Source: Halorientalis sp. LT38
GTDB lineage: Archaea > Halobacteriota > Halobacteria > Halobacteriales > Haloarculaceae
Assembly (NCBI RefSeq): GCF_037031225.1
Contig: NZ_JAYEZN010000001.1
Span: forward strand, 1,736,001 to 1,800,000
Length of the DNA stretch: 64,000 nt
Direction of reading: 5' to 3'
Shown here: positions 17,594-26,538 of the stretch, one piece after another
Numbering within the stretch: the stretch's first letter is position 1
How the letters are laid out: every line of letters begins with the position of its first letter
Notes under the pieces: generated by a model
What the model was told of the DNA's origin: nothing
The model's input: the letters and a program-made list of their open reading frames with translations, nothing else
The model's database searches: none
Position numbers and translations under genes: made by a program

Positions 17594-18049
17594 ATGACGT
17601 ACGAAAATCTGGACCGAAAGTTGGTGAATGCCCTGCTGGGCGACGGACGCGCGAGTCTCCGGAGTCTCGGGGAGGAGCTGGACGTGTCGGTCACGACCGT
17701 CTCGAATCACCTCAAAGAGCTCGAAGGAAACGACATCATCACCGGGTACACCCCCAAGGTCGACTACGACGCGCTGGGCTACGACGTGACCGCGGTCGTC
17801 CAGCTGAAAGTCGAGGGGTCGGCCCTCCCCGACGTGACCGACCGGCTCCAGGAGCACAAGCAGATGATCTCCGTCTACGAGGTCACCGGCGACTACGACA
17901 TCATCGCCATCGGCAAGTTCACCGACACCGACGGCATGAACGACCAGATCAAGGAGCTGCTGGTCGACCCCGAGATCAAGGAGTCCAACACCAGCGTCGT
18001 GCTCAACGCCGCCAGCGAACACGAGCAGTTCACGCTCGACCTGGAGTAG
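17594..18049 (+). CDS. lrp: Lrp/AsnC-family transcriptional regulator (glnA-linked)
   Basis: The protein has 151 residues. The N-terminal winged helix-turn-helix ([20 protein letters not shown], then [19 protein letters not shown]) precedes a RAM/ACT-like ligand domain from about residue 65 ([35 protein letters not shown]). Such regulators assemble as octamers and respond to amino acids, commonly glutamine in archaea. Divergence from glnA points to glutamine-dependent control. It is a close paralogue of the Lrp encoded after amtB-glnK at 55098: both share [16 protein letters not shown]-xx-AIGKF and the NTSVVL segment. Confidence 0.92.
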   Translation: MTYENLDRKLVNALLGDGRASLRSLGEELDVSVTTVSNHLKELEGNDIITGYTPKVDYDALGYDVTAVVQLKVEGSALPDVTDRLQEHKQMISVYEVTGDYDIIAIGKFTDTDGMNDQIKELLVDPEIKESNTSVVLNAASEHEQFTLDLE

Positions 18050-18215
18050 ACGCACGCGGGAGCGCTACCGGCCGCCGACCGGCAGCAGCGCGTGGACCTG
18101 TCGACTGCGCGCCGGTGAGACGAGACGCTACGCTGGCGAGAACCGTCTCCCGTCCCGGTTCCGGCAGGTGGTGCGCGATGGGAAACCGTAACACGGCAGG
18201 TTCCCAACCCTTTTG

Positions 18216-18229
18216 ACTGACCAGTCAGT
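18216..18229. promoter_or_regulatory. Putative TetR operator
   Basis: ACTGAC-CA-GTCAGT is an inverted repeat with 6-bp perfect arms, 12 bp before the tetR ATG. Its form (TGACTGACCAGTCA) closely resembles known TetR/AcrR operators such as those containing TGACTGGTCA. Binding here would block the transcription start of the tetR-MATE pair. Confidence 0.7.
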
Positions 18230-18241
18230 AAGTTCCGGTAG

Positions 18242-18859
18242 ATGAGCGACACGCGCGACGAGATTATGTCTGCGACCTACCGTGCGCTCCGTACCCACGG
18301 GTACGCGGATCTGACGATGCAGGACATCGCGGACGAGACCGAGTTGAGCAAGGCCGCCCTCCACTACCACTACGACAGCAAACAGGAACTGCTGGAGTCG
18401 TTTCTCGATTTCCTCTACGACGGGTTCACCGAGCGGGTGGGTGACCCGGACGGCGAGACCGCACCCGAGCGCCTGCGCGCGCTGATCGACGCGATCCTCT
18501 ACCCGCCGGTCGAGGACGACGACGAGCGGGTCGCCTTCAAGACCGCGCTGCTCGAGTTGAAGGCCCAGGCCCCCTACGACGACGGGATCCGCGACCGCCT
18601 GCGCCGGTTCGACGAGTTCCTCCACGGCGAGTTCAGAGACGTCCTCGACGACGGCATCGCGGCGGGGACGGTCCGCGGGGACGTCGACCCCGACGACGCC
18701 GCCCGGTTCCTCGTCACGACGCTGGACGGCGCGAGCACGAAACAGGTCGCGGTCGGCCAGGAGGTCGACTGCGCCCGGCGGATGCTCACCGCCTACATCG
18801 AGCGGACGCTGACGGTCGACGGCGACGACGGCCGCGTCGCGGAGGTCGATTCCGAATGA
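18242..18859 (+). CDS. TetR/AcrR-family repressor
   Basis: The protein has 205 residues. The N-terminal helix-turn-helix is clear (YADLTMQDIADETELSKAAL, then HYHYDSKQELL), followed by an all-helical ligand domain. The gene overlaps the MATE efflux gene by 4 bp (ATGA), so it almost certainly represses its own operon and is released by a substrate of the pump. The operator-like dyad at 18216-18229 supports autorepression. Confidence 0.92.
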   Translation: MSDTRDEIMSATYRALRTHGYADLTMQDIADETELSKAALHYHYDSKQELLESFLDFLYDGFTERVGDPDGETAPERLRALIDAILYPPVEDDDERVAFKTALLELKAQAPYDDGIRDRLRRFDEFLHGEFRDVLDDGIAAGTVRGDVDPDDAARFLVTTLDGASTKQVAVGQEVDCARRMLTAYIERTLTVDGDDGRVAEVDSE

Positions 18860-20307
18860 GCCTCCGCAAGCGCCTGAGCGGCCTGTTCGTGGGCCAGGAG
18901 GAACTGGAACTGACCAGCGGCCCGATCGCCAAGCCGCTCTTTTTGCTCTCTTTGCCCATCGTCATCACGAACCTGCTGCAGGTCACCTACAACCTGGCCG
19001 ATACCTTCTGGCTGGGCCAGTACAGCACGGTGGCGCTGGCGGCGATCACCTTCGGCTTTCCCCTGGTCTTCCTGCTGATCTCGCTGGGGATGGGCCTCTC
19101 GGTCGCCGGTAGCGTGCTGGTCGCCCAGTACACCGGGGCCGATGAGACCGACGAGGCCGAGTACGCCGCCTCTCAGACGGTCACGTACGCCCTCCTGTTC
19201 TCGGCGGTGCTGGGGGTCGCCGGCTTCTTCGTCGTCGGGGACTTCCTGGCGCTGATCGGCGCCTCGGGCGAGGTGCTCCCGCCCGCGACCGACTACATGG
19301 AGGTCGTCACCCTCGGCCTGCCCTTCATGTTCGGGTTCATCGTGTTCATCGCGCTGATGCGCGGATCGGGCGACACGATCACGCCGATGCTGGTCATGCT
19401 CGGGACCGTGATCCTGAACGTCGCGCTGGACCCGTTCCTGATCTTCGGCTGGGGTCCCTTCCCCGAGCTGGGCGTGCAGGGGGCGGCCATCGCGACCATC
19501 TTCTCGCGGGGGCTCGCGATGGCCGTCGGCGTCGCGATCATGGTCCAGGGCCGGCGGGGGATCCAGATCAACGTCCGCGATATGGTCCCCGACCTGTCGT
19601 ACGCTCGCCGCCTCCTGCGGATCGGGCTCCCGGCCTCCGTCGAGGGGACCGGGCGGGCGGTGTCGGTCAACCTCCTGCTGGTGATCGTCGCGACCTTCTC
19701 CGTCACCGTCGAGGCCGCCTTCGGCGTCGGAATCAGAGTGTTCTCGACGATCTTCATGCCCGCCATCGCGGTCGACCGCGGCGTCGAGACGATGACCGGC
19801 CAGAACATCGGCGCCGGCGAGCCCGACCGCGCCGCGACCGCCAACCACTTCGCCGCGAAGGCCTCATTCGTGATCCTCGCGGCGCTCGGCGTCGTGACCT
19901 TCGTGGCCGCACCGGCGATCATGGGTCTCTTCACGGACAACCCGGCAGTGATCGCGGAGGGCGCGAACTTCCTCCGGATCGTCGCGCCCACCTTCGGATT
20001 CATGGGCGTGACCCGTGCGTACAGCGGTGGTTTCCGTGGCGCAGGGAAAGTGTTGACCGCCGCCGCGATCACGGTTCTCATGCTGGGGCTCATCCGCCTC
20101 CCCATCGCCTGGTTCGGCGCACAGATCTACGGGCCGAGCGGTATCTGGGCCTCGTTCGCCATCTCGAACGTCCTCGCCGCGGCCGTCGCCTTCCTCTGGT
20201 TCAGGCGGGGCACCTGGCGCGAGGCCGACCTCACCGAGGACGGCGAGACAGACGAGGAGGGCGAAGACGGCGAGGTCGGCGCGGGCGTCGCCGCCACCGA
20301 CGACTAG
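18856..20307 (+). CDS. MATE-family multidrug/cation efflux protein
   Basis: The protein has 483 residues with about twelve membrane helices in two homologous halves (LPIVITNLLQVTYNLADTFW opens the first; IGLPASVEGTGRAVSVNLLL opens the second). The Asp in NLADTFWLG and the region LMRGSGDTITPML are typical MATE signatures. The transporter exports organic cations or other toxic compounds using a Na+ or H+ gradient; Na+ is likely in a halophile. The C-terminal ~30 residues are highly acidic. It is coupled to the TetR gene and convergent with the AEC transporter gene by a 4-bp overlap. Confidence 0.92.
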   Translation: MSLRKRLSGLFVGQEELELTSGPIAKPLFLLSLPIVITNLLQVTYNLADTFWLGQYSTVALAAITFGFPLVFLLISLGMGLSVAGSVLVAQYTGADETDEAEYAASQTVTYALLFSAVLGVAGFFVVGDFLALIGASGEVLPPATDYMEVVTLGLPFMFGFIVFIALMRGSGDTITPMLVMLGTVILNVALDPFLIFGWGPFPELGVQGAAIATIFSRGLAMAVGVAIMVQGRRGIQINVRDMVPDLSYARRLLRIGLPASVEGTGRAVSVNLLLVIVATFSVTVEAAFGVGIRVFSTIFMPAIAVDRGVETMTGQNIGAGEPDRAATANHFAAKASFVILAALGVVTFVAAPAIMGLFTDNPAVIAEGANFLRIVAPTFGFMGVTRAYSGGFRGAGKVLTAAAITVLMLGLIRLPIAWFGAQIYGPSGIWASFAISNVLAAAVAFLWFRRGTWREADLTEDGETDEEGEDGEVGAGVAATDD

Positions 20308-21257
20308 AGCACCAGTCCCGACTGCAGGATCGTGATCAGGACCGTCAGCGTCACCAGGCTCGCGAGCGTGGTGACGAGGATCGTCGTGCTCACGTAATCG
20401 GCCGCCGAGAGCCCCTCCTCGAACCCGTCCGAGCCGAACTCGATCGTCAGCATGAGCGGCGTCACCGCGGCCGGCATCGCACATTCGAGGACGAACACCT
20501 TGCCGACGGTCCCCGTCAGCCCCAGCCCCAGGGCGATCACCGCGGCGAACACCGGCGCGACGATCAGTTTCAGCGTGCTCGCGGGCATCGTCCGGGCGAC
20601 GGGGGTCCCGCCGCCCGAGTTGGCGAGCTGGATCCCGAGCATCAGGAGCATGACCGGGATGGCGGCGTCGCCGGTCAGCCGGATCGTCTCCATGAGGGCG
20701 GTGTCGGTCGGCGGCGCGGCGTCGGTCGCCCGGACGATCGCGGCGGCCGCCACGGCGTAGATCAGCGGCAGGCGGAAGACCCGCACGAGCGCGCCCCGGG
20801 TCGAGCCGGCTTCGCCGCGAGCGGCGACGTAGACCCCGACGGTGTACATCAAGACGTTCTGGGCGACCAGGAAGAGAACGGCGGTGCTGCGCCCGAGCGC
20901 CCCGAAGGCGAACGCCGAGAGGGGGATGCCGTAGTTGCCAGCGTTCGAGAACGTGCTCGAGAGCACGAGCGCGCCCAGCGTCGGTTCCTCCTCGCCCAGC
21001 CCGCGGCCGACCAGTTCCGCCAGGGCGACCATCCCGACGACGAAGGCGATCACCCCGCCGAACAGCCGGGCGACCGTCGGCCCGGCGATGGGCGAGGTCA
21101 CCAGGCTGTAGAACACGAGCGCCGGTGCGAGGACGTACAGCGTGATGTCTGAGAGGGGTTCGACGGCGACGTCTCTGGTCCGCCCGAGAGCGTACCCGAC
21201 GACGGCGACGGCGACGACCGGCAAAACTGCCGATCCCAGCACCGAAACCAGCGACAC
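20304..21257 (-). CDS. AEC-family (auxin efflux carrier-like) transporter
   Basis: The protein has 317 residues with about ten hydrophobic helices. The AEC pattern is visible: an N-terminal GYALGRTRDVAVEPLSDITL, the conserved STFSNAGNYGIPLS in the middle of the first half, and a C-terminal half with CAMPAAVTPLMLTIEFG. Bacterial relatives export malate, malonate or other small organic acids. Substrate is unknown. It is convergent with the MATE gene and divergent from the lipoprotein gene at 21437. Confidence 0.88.
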   Translation of the reverse strand: MSLVSVLGSAVLPVVAVAVVGYALGRTRDVAVEPLSDITLYVLAPALVFYSLVTSPIAGPTVARLFGGVIAFVVGMVALAELVGRGLGEEEPTLGALVLSSTFSNAGNYGIPLSAFAFGALGRSTAVLFLVAQNVLMYTVGVYVAARGEAGSTRGALVRVFRLPLIYAVAAAAIVRATDAAPPTDTALMETIRLTGDAAIPVMLLMLGIQLANSGGGTPVARTMPASTLKLIVAPVFAAVIALGLGLTGTVGKVFVLECAMPAAVTPLMLTIEFGSDGFEEGLSAADYVSTTILVTTLASLVTLTVLITILQSGLVL

Positions 21258-21436
21258 GGATCAAGGATGCCGTAGCCGTGGCTCAACGGTTTCGGTTCGG
21301 GGCGAAAAAACACCGAGACGAGACCGGAGGGGGTAGCGATACACGGACACGACCGCGCTTGTTCGATACGTCGACCCCGGTTCGACGGAGTACACGTGGA
21401 TTTTTATTGCGCGGCGGTCTGAATCGTCGTAGTTGC

Positions 21437-22324
21437 ATGCGCTCGCGACGCTCCTATCTCGCCGTCCTCGGGGCTCTCGGCACGCTGAGTCTGAGCGGCT
21501 GTCTGGGGAGCGAGGAAACCGCACCCACCACACCCACGACGTCGACAGCCGCTGGAACCACGGGGGAGACGGCGTCGCCCGAGGGGTCACCGTCGGGAAC
21601 GGCCGCGGAGTTCCGGCAGTATCGGGAGAGTCTGACCATCTCGGACAGGGAGCAGTATCACGCGACGCATCCGGGGGTCGTTTTCGCGGACGAGACGGAA
21701 TTGGACCCGGCGGCCGGGGACGGGTTCGAGATCGAGAACGTCCAGACCGACGTCACGTTGTCCGTCGTCCCGTCGGCGTCCGTCACCCTCGGCGCTCAGG
21801 CCCCCGTTCGGATGTTGCTCTACGGTGCCGACGGCTCCCTCGCCGAGTCTCCGAAGTTGATCCAGAAGGTCGACGACCGGAAGCGGTACCCGGTCCGTCT
21901 CTCGCGATCGGTAGCCGACGTGTTCGATCGGACGGCACCGTCGATTCGGATTCGATACCTGTCGGGCGGCGAGACGAAACACGAAACCGAAACCCGGCGG
22001 GTCGTGGTCGGCTACTCCGGACTGCTGCAGCAGTCCGGGACGAGCGGCGAGATCGAGTTGTGGGTCCCCAGACAGGGACTTCCGGAGGGGCTCTCGATAG
22101 AGGGACGACTCGATCGCGACGGGCGAGAGCCGTTCACGTTCGGTCTGGACTACGCGCAAGCGTCCGATCGGTTCACCACGGTCGCCGATACGACTGCCCT
22201 CCGAGCCGGAACTTACGACTGGGAACTCGAGTGTTCCCTCGAGAACCGCACGTTGTTCCGGTTCGGGACCTACATCGGTGATCGCGAGTTCGAGGCGATC
22301 CCGAAGATCGAAATCACGACGTGA
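21437..22324 (+). CDS. Predicted lipoprotein of unknown function
   Basis: The protein has 295 residues from the ATG at 21437. The N terminus (MRSRRSYLAVLGALGTLSLS, then GCLG) carries a twin Arg and a lipobox LSGC, predicting Tat export and lipid anchoring outside the membrane. A Thr/Ser-rich linker (residues 25-55) is followed by two beta-rich Ig-like portions. I recognise no named domain. ATTTTTATTG near 21400 is a suitable TATA element. Codon use is slightly less GC-biased than in its neighbours. Confidence 0.7.
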   Translation: MRSRRSYLAVLGALGTLSLSGCLGSEETAPTTPTTSTAAGTTGETASPEGSPSGTAAEFRQYRESLTISDREQYHATHPGVVFADETELDPAAGDGFEIENVQTDVTLSVVPSASVTLGAQAPVRMLLYGADGSLAESPKLIQKVDDRKRYPVRLSRSVADVFDRTAPSIRIRYLSGGETKHETETRRVVVGYSGLLQQSGTSGEIELWVPRQGLPEGLSIEGRLDRDGREPFTFGLDYAQASDRFTTVADTTALRAGTYDWELECSLENRTLFRFGTYIGDREFEAIPKIEITT

Positions 22325-22391
22325 GGTTGCGACCGCACCGCTCACAGCACGGAGTGGTGCTGCTGGCTACAATTAGTTGCACCGCACGCGA

Positions 22392-22497
22392 GGGACGCAA
22401 AGCGTCCCGAGCGCGCGGATCGCGGCGTCCGACGAACGGGAGGACGCCGCGATTTTTGGCCGAGCTTTTTGCCTGACCGAGCGCCCCGAAGGGGCGC
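22392..22497. repeat. Triple-hairpin intergenic element behind the thermosome gene
   Basis: Three perfect stem-loops lie in the 196-bp gap between convergent genes: GGGACGC-aaa-GCGTCCC (22392-22408), a 12-bp stem ATCGCGGCGTCC/GGACGCCGCGAT with an 11-nt loop (22419-22453) followed by TTTTT, and GCGCCCC-gaa-GGGGCGC (22481-22497). On the minus strand a T-tract (CTTTTTGC) precedes them right after the thermosome stop. They may terminate both transcripts, or form an inserted repeat unit. A similar triple lies at 47125-47228. Confidence 0.75.
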
Positions 22498-22520
22498 GAG
22501 GGAAGTGCAAAAAGGTCGTC

Positions 22521-24200
22521 TTACATCATGCCGCCCATACCGCCGCCCATGCCGCCCATGCCGCCGGGCGCGCCGCCGGGGCCGCCGGGGCCGCCTTCTT
22601 CGCCGTCGCCCTCGGTCGAGAGGTCGCCGGCGGAGATGATGTCGTCGATCTTGAGCACGAGGTTCGCGGCCTCGGTGGCCGAGGAGATCGCCTGCTCCTT
22701 GGCGTGGGCCGGTTCGACGACGCCGGCCTCGTAGGTGTCCTCGACGTCGCCGGTGAAGACGTTCAGGCCGGCACGGGACTGCCCGTCGTCGTGGGCGGCC
22801 CGCAGGTCGACGAGGGTGTCGATGGGGTCGAGCCCGGAGTTCTCGGCGAGGACCCGGGGGACGAGTTCGAGCGCGTCGGCGAAGGCCTCGACGGCGAGCT
22901 GTTCGCGGCCCTCGACGGAGTCGGCGTGGTCGCGGACGCGGCGGGCGAGTTCGACCTCGATGGCGCCGCCGCCGGCCAGCACGCGGCCGTCCGACACCGT
23001 GGCGGCGACGACGTCCAGCGCGTCACTGATACCGCGTTCGAGCTCGTCGACGACGTGCTCGGTGGAGCCGCGCAGCAGGAGGGTCACGCCGTGGCTGTCG
23101 GCGCCCTCGATGTAGAACAGTTCGGCGTCGTCGTCACGGGTGAGGGTGCCGGTGCCCAGATCCTCGGCGGTGGCCGAATCGAGGTCCGAGACGATCCGGG
23201 CGCCCAGAACCTCGGCGAGGAACTGCATGTCGGACTTCTTGACGCGGCGCAGGGCCAGCACACCCTCCTTGGCGAGGTAGTGCTGGGCCATGTCGTCGAT
23301 GCCCTTCTGGCAGAAGACGACGTCGGCGCCCGAGTCGACGATCTTGTCGACCTTCGCGCGGAGCTGCTCTTCTTCCTGCTCGATGAAGGACTGGAGCTGG
23401 TCCGGACTGTCGACCGAGAGGGAGGCGTCGGCCTCGGCCTCTTCGATCTCGATGGGCTGGTCCAGCAGCATGACCGAGGCGTCCTCGAGGTCGGTCGGCA
23501 TGTCCTCGTGGACGGGGTCCTTGTCGATGACGGCGCCCTCGAGCAGTTCGGAGTTGCCCGCGGAGCTGCCCTCCTGGGTCTCGATCTTGAGGAACTCGAG
23601 GTCGACGACGCTGGAGCCGTCCTGTGCCTCGACGGTGACGGCCTGGACGGCGTCGTAGATGAGCTGGCTGAGGTGCTCCTTGTTGAGCTCGGCGCCCTTG
23701 CCGGTCATGGAGGTCTCGGCGACCTTCCGGATGGTCTCCTCGTCGTCGGGGTCGACCGACTCGGCGATGTCGTCGATCTCGGCCTGGGCGTGCTTGCTGG
23801 CGATGTCGAAGCCCTTGATCATCGCCGTCGGGTGGATGTCCTGGTCGAGCAGGTCCTGGGCCTGCTTGAGGAGTTCGCCCGCGATGGCGACGGCCGTCGT
23901 CGTCCCGTCGCCGGCCTCGTCCTCCTGTGTCTCGGCGACTTCGACGATCATCTCGGCCGTCGGGTTGTCGATGTCCATCTCCTGGAGGATGGTCACGCCG
24001 TCGTTGGTGACGGTGACCGAGCCCATCGAGGAGACGAGCATCTTGTCCATCCCCTTCGGGCCGAGCGTGGACTGTACCGACTCCGCGACGGCGCGCGCAG
24101 CGGCGATGTTGTGTTCCTGGGCGTCTTTGTCTTTCATGCGCTGGGCGTCGTCGCCCATGATGATCATCGGCTGACCGCGCATACGCTGCTGCTGGCTCAT
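22521..24200 (-). CDS. thsA: Thermosome subunit (group II chaperonin)
   Basis: The protein has 559 residues. Group II chaperonins form double rings that refold proteins using ATP. The signature motifs are VQSTLGPKGMDKMLV, TVTNDGVTILQEM and GDGTTTAVA at the N-terminal equatorial domain, the apical domain in the middle, and GGGAIEVELARRV near residue 405. The tail has GGP and GGM repeats typical of haloarchaeal Cct proteins. Which of the haloarchaeal paralogues it represents cannot be decided here. A strong TATA box and short leader precede it. The gene is the most GC-codon-biased of the region, as expected for a highly expressed gene. Confidence 0.96.
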   Translation of the reverse strand: MSQQQRMRGQPMIIMGDDAQRMKDKDAQEHNIAAARAVAESVQSTLGPKGMDKMLVSSMGSVTVTNDGVTILQEMDIDNPTAEMIVEVAETQEDEAGDGTTTAVAIAGELLKQAQDLLDQDIHPTAMIKGFDIASKHAQAEIDDIAESVDPDDEETIRKVAETSMTGKGAELNKEHLSQLIYDAVQAVTVEAQDGSSVVDLEFLKIETQEGSSAGNSELLEGAVIDKDPVHEDMPTDLEDASVMLLDQPIEIEEAEADASLSVDSPDQLQSFIEQEEEQLRAKVDKIVDSGADVVFCQKGIDDMAQHYLAKEGVLALRRVKKSDMQFLAEVLGARIVSDLDSATAEDLGTGTLTRDDDAELFYIEGADSHGVTLLLRGSTEHVVDELERGISDALDVVAATVSDGRVLAGGGAIEVELARRVRDHADSVEGREQLAVEAFADALELVPRVLAENSGLDPIDTLVDLRAAHDDGQSRAGLNVFTGDVEDTYEAGVVEPAHAKEQAISSATEAANLVLKIDDIISAGDLSTEGDGEEGGPGGPGGAPGGMGGMGGGMGGMM

Positions 24201-24226
24201 AATCGTGCGAATGATTGAAAGTGCTT

Positions 24227-24237
24227 CTATAAAAAAC
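24227..24237 (-). promoter_or_regulatory. TATA box of the thermosome gene
   Basis: On the minus strand the sequence TTTTTTATAG is centred about 31 bp before the thermosome ATG, so transcription should begin 5-8 nt before the start codon. Strong T-rich TATA elements of this type are found at haloarchaeal heat-shock cct promoters. Confidence 0.65.
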
Positions 24238-24386
24238 TGTCGTCCCCGCGGCGGCGCGGTCGCGGCGGCCGCAGTCGGACGACGACAGAGAATCGGCTCC
24301 CCTCACCGGGTTTCGTGAATCCCTGTGTGCTGTTCACACACCGTCGACCGGCAGCGGCGAGGAGATTTCCTCGCGAGTTTAAGTGA

Positions 24387-25259
24387 TCAGTCGGCGAATT
24401 CCAGAATTCGGTCCGCCACCGCGTCGGGCCGTTCGGCGTGGAGGAAGTGGCCGGCGTTGTTCAGGATCTCGAGGTCCGCACGGGCGTCGAAGCAGTCGGT
24501 CGCCCCCTCGAACAGGTCGGCGCCGATACAGCCGTCGCGTGCGCCCGCGAGCACGAGCGTCGGGACGGCGATCCCAGCGATCTCCTGTTCGGACCGACGC
24601 CGCGGCAGGAACATGTCGAAGAAGTCCCGGTAGTACTGCAGGGCGGCCTCGACGGTCTCGCCCGTGCGGAAGGTGTCCTTGACCGCCGCCAGGTGCTCGT
24701 CGTCGTAGGTCCAGTCCGGGCTCCAGAGCCGCCAGAGCCGCTCGATCAGCGCGAAGTCGTTGGCCCGGACGATCTCCTCGCCGTGGCCGGGCACCTGGAA
24801 CTGGTTCATGTACCAGCTGCGCATCGCCTGGGTGGCGTAGTCGTCGAACTGCGACCAGAAGTTCGGCGGGATGGCCATCGTCACGCAGGTCCCAAGTCCT
24901 CCGCCGCCGGCGACCGCAGCGGTGGTGACGGCCATTCCGCCCCAGTCGTGACCCACCACGAGCGGTTCGGAGTCGTCGAGTTCGGCCGTCAGCGCGAACA
25001 CGTCCGAGGCCAGCAGCATCGGCGAGTAGTTGCCGGGTTTGAGCGGTGGCCGCTCGGTTTCACCGTACCCGCGCATGTACGGTGCGTAGACGGTGTACCC
25101 CGCGTCGGCCAGGCGGTCCATCAGCGGGCGGAACGTCTGTGGGGCGTCCGGAAAGCCGTGCAACAGGAGGGCGTCGCGGTCGCCGTCGCCGCAGGTGAGC
25201 GCCGCGAACTCGAGGCCGCCGGTGTCGAGAACGGTCTCCTCGACGGTCGAAGTCGGCAT
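24387..25259 (-). CDS. Alpha/beta hydrolase, epoxide/dehalogenase-like
   Basis: The protein has 290 residues. The alpha/beta-hydrolase core is plain: oxyanion strand LLLHGFPDAPQTFRPL, nucleophile elbow VVGHDWGGMA with Asp as the nucleophile (typical of epoxide hydrolases and haloalkane dehalogenases), acid GARDGCIGADLF and the catalytic His in NNAGHFLHAERPD. The Asp nucleophile argues against an ordinary esterase. The natural substrate is unknown. Confidence 0.88.
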   Translation of the reverse strand: MPTSTVEETVLDTGGLEFAALTCGDGDRDALLLHGFPDAPQTFRPLMDRLADAGYTVYAPYMRGYGETERPPLKPGNYSPMLLASDVFALTAELDDSEPLVVGHDWGGMAVTTAAVAGGGGLGTCVTMAIPPNFWSQFDDYATQAMRSWYMNQFQVPGHGEEIVRANDFALIERLWRLWSPDWTYDDEHLAAVKDTFRTGETVEAALQYYRDFFDMFLPRRRSEQEIAGIAVPTLVLAGARDGCIGADLFEGATDCFDARADLEILNNAGHFLHAERPDAVADRILEFAD

Positions 25260-25286
25260 GTGGAGGCCAGAGGTGCGGAGGGCGTC

Positions 25287-25706
25287 TCAGTCTTCCCCGT
25301 CAGGTGCGGGGTCTTTTAACGGCTCGCGCCAGTTCACCGTGACCGTGCCGACGACGAACTCGTCGTGCGTGTCCGGATCGCGGCGGACGCACAGACTGTT
25401 CTCGCCCTGCCGGAGGGCGGGCACCGAGACGCGCACCATCCAGTACTGCCAGCCCTCACACGGCGGCAGGTCGAACCCGGAGAGGGACTGGTCGTTGATC
25501 ACCACATCGTGGCCGTAGGCGTCGACGCCGTAGACCTGCAGTTCCAGGTACGGGTCGATCACGTCGTCGGTCGGGACCCGGAAGGTCTGCGTGGTGGACT
25601 CGTCGCCAGCGAACTCCGCCCACGGCACGTCCAGCGCCTCCGGCTTCTCCCCGAGATGTTCCCGGACGTTCAGGAGCCGATAGTCGGCCCGGTACCGCTC
25701 GCTCAT
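25287..25706 (-). CDS. Conserved haloarchaeal beta-sandwich protein
   Basis: The protein has 139 residues from the ATG at 25706 (a GTG 6 bp upstream is an alternative). The sequence is beta-rich (DPYLELQVYGVDAYGHDVVI, VRVSVPALRQGENSLCVRR, EFVVGTVTVNWREPL), suggesting a jelly-roll or carbohydrate-binding-like fold. It has no signal peptide. It begins 8 bp after the stop of the upstream membrane-protein gene and is probably cotranscribed with it. Family name is not certain. Confidence 0.7.
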   Translation of the reverse strand: MSERYRADYRLLNVREHLGEKPEALDVPWAEFAGDESTTQTFRVPTDDVIDPYLELQVYGVDAYGHDVVINDQSLSGFDLPPCEGWQYWMVRVSVPALRQGENSLCVRRDPDTHDEFVVGTVTVNWREPLKDPAPDGED

Positions 25707-25713
25707 GAGCACC

Positions 25714-26538
25714 TCAGCGCGCGCCGCGCGCGAAGTCGACGTTGTCGAACTCCGGCGGACGCTTGCCCTCGGTCGCGTAGACGTACAGCGCGGTCTTGGC
25801 GATGGCGCCCAGCGCCGAGGAGAGCAGGAAGACCCCGAGGATCACCACGGCGGCGATGGCCGCGGCGACGACGACGCCGGCCGTTCCGCCGCCGAGGCCG
25901 CCCAGTGCCAGGAAGACCGCGGCGGCGACGAGCAGGCCGACGAGGCCGAACAGGATCGAGACGAGGCTGACGCCGAAGTTGGCGCCCGCGGTCTCGCCCC
26001 AGGTGTTCTTGAACGTCTCGCCGCTACGTGTGAACATCTCGACGGGGCCGACCTCCTCGAAGACGATCACCGGGACGATGAAGTAGGTGATGATGGACCA
26101 GGCGACGCTCACGACCATCGCGAGCAGGTTGGCCACGAGGTTGTCCTGGCCTTCGATGGCCCGGAGGAGCATCCCCACGGTCGCGGAGGCCAGCGCCCAG
26201 ACGAACAGCGGCGTCTTGTGTCGCCAGGCAGCGCGGAGGCCTTCGCCCACGGAGGGCGTGCCCCCGTGGAAGCTCTCGCGAGCGCTATACACCAGTCCGG
26301 CGTTGAAGAACGAGGCGATGAAGGCCGTCCCCAGGTACAGGACGAAGAGGACGACGTACGCCATCGTGCCCTCGAACAGACCGAGGACGTAGGATCCACC
26401 GAACAGCAGGGCGATGAAGAGTAACCCTGCGATCCCACTGATCACCGGGAAGAGCGTCAGTGACGGCTGCTTGCGGAGGACGCGCAGGCTGTCCATCGAC
26501 AGGTTCCAGCCCATTTTCAGGCGGCTAAGGATCCCCAT
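25714..26538 (-). CDS. DUF6159-type membrane protein
   Basis: The protein has 274 residues with about six membrane helices. The N terminus (WNLSMDSLRVLRKQPSLTLF) and the segment YSARESFHGGTPSVGEGLRA match my memory of the DUF6159 family, which has no known function. A conserved cytosolic loop (VFEEVGPVEMFTRSGETFKN) lies between helices. A C-terminal charged tail follows. It begins an apparent two-gene transcript with the beta-rich gene downstream. Confidence 0.75.
   Translation of the reverse strand: MGILSRLKMGWNLSMDSLRVLRKQPSLTLFPVISGIAGLLFIALLFGGSYVLGLFEGTMAYVVLFVLYLGTAFIASFFNAGLVYSARESFHGGTPSVGEGLRAAWRHKTPLFVWALASATVGMLLRAIEGQDNLVANLLAMVVSVAWSIITYFIVPVIVFEEVGPVEMFTRSGETFKNTWGETAGANFGVSLVSILFGLVGLLVAAAVFLALGGLGGGTAGVVVAAAIAAVVILGVFLLSSALGAIAKTALYVYATEGKRPPEFDNVDFARGAR

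Noticed and set aside
22377-24218. 613-codon plus-strand frame opposite the thermosome
   Set aside because: Its Val/Gly/Asp-rich sequence is the mirror of the thermosome coding strand.
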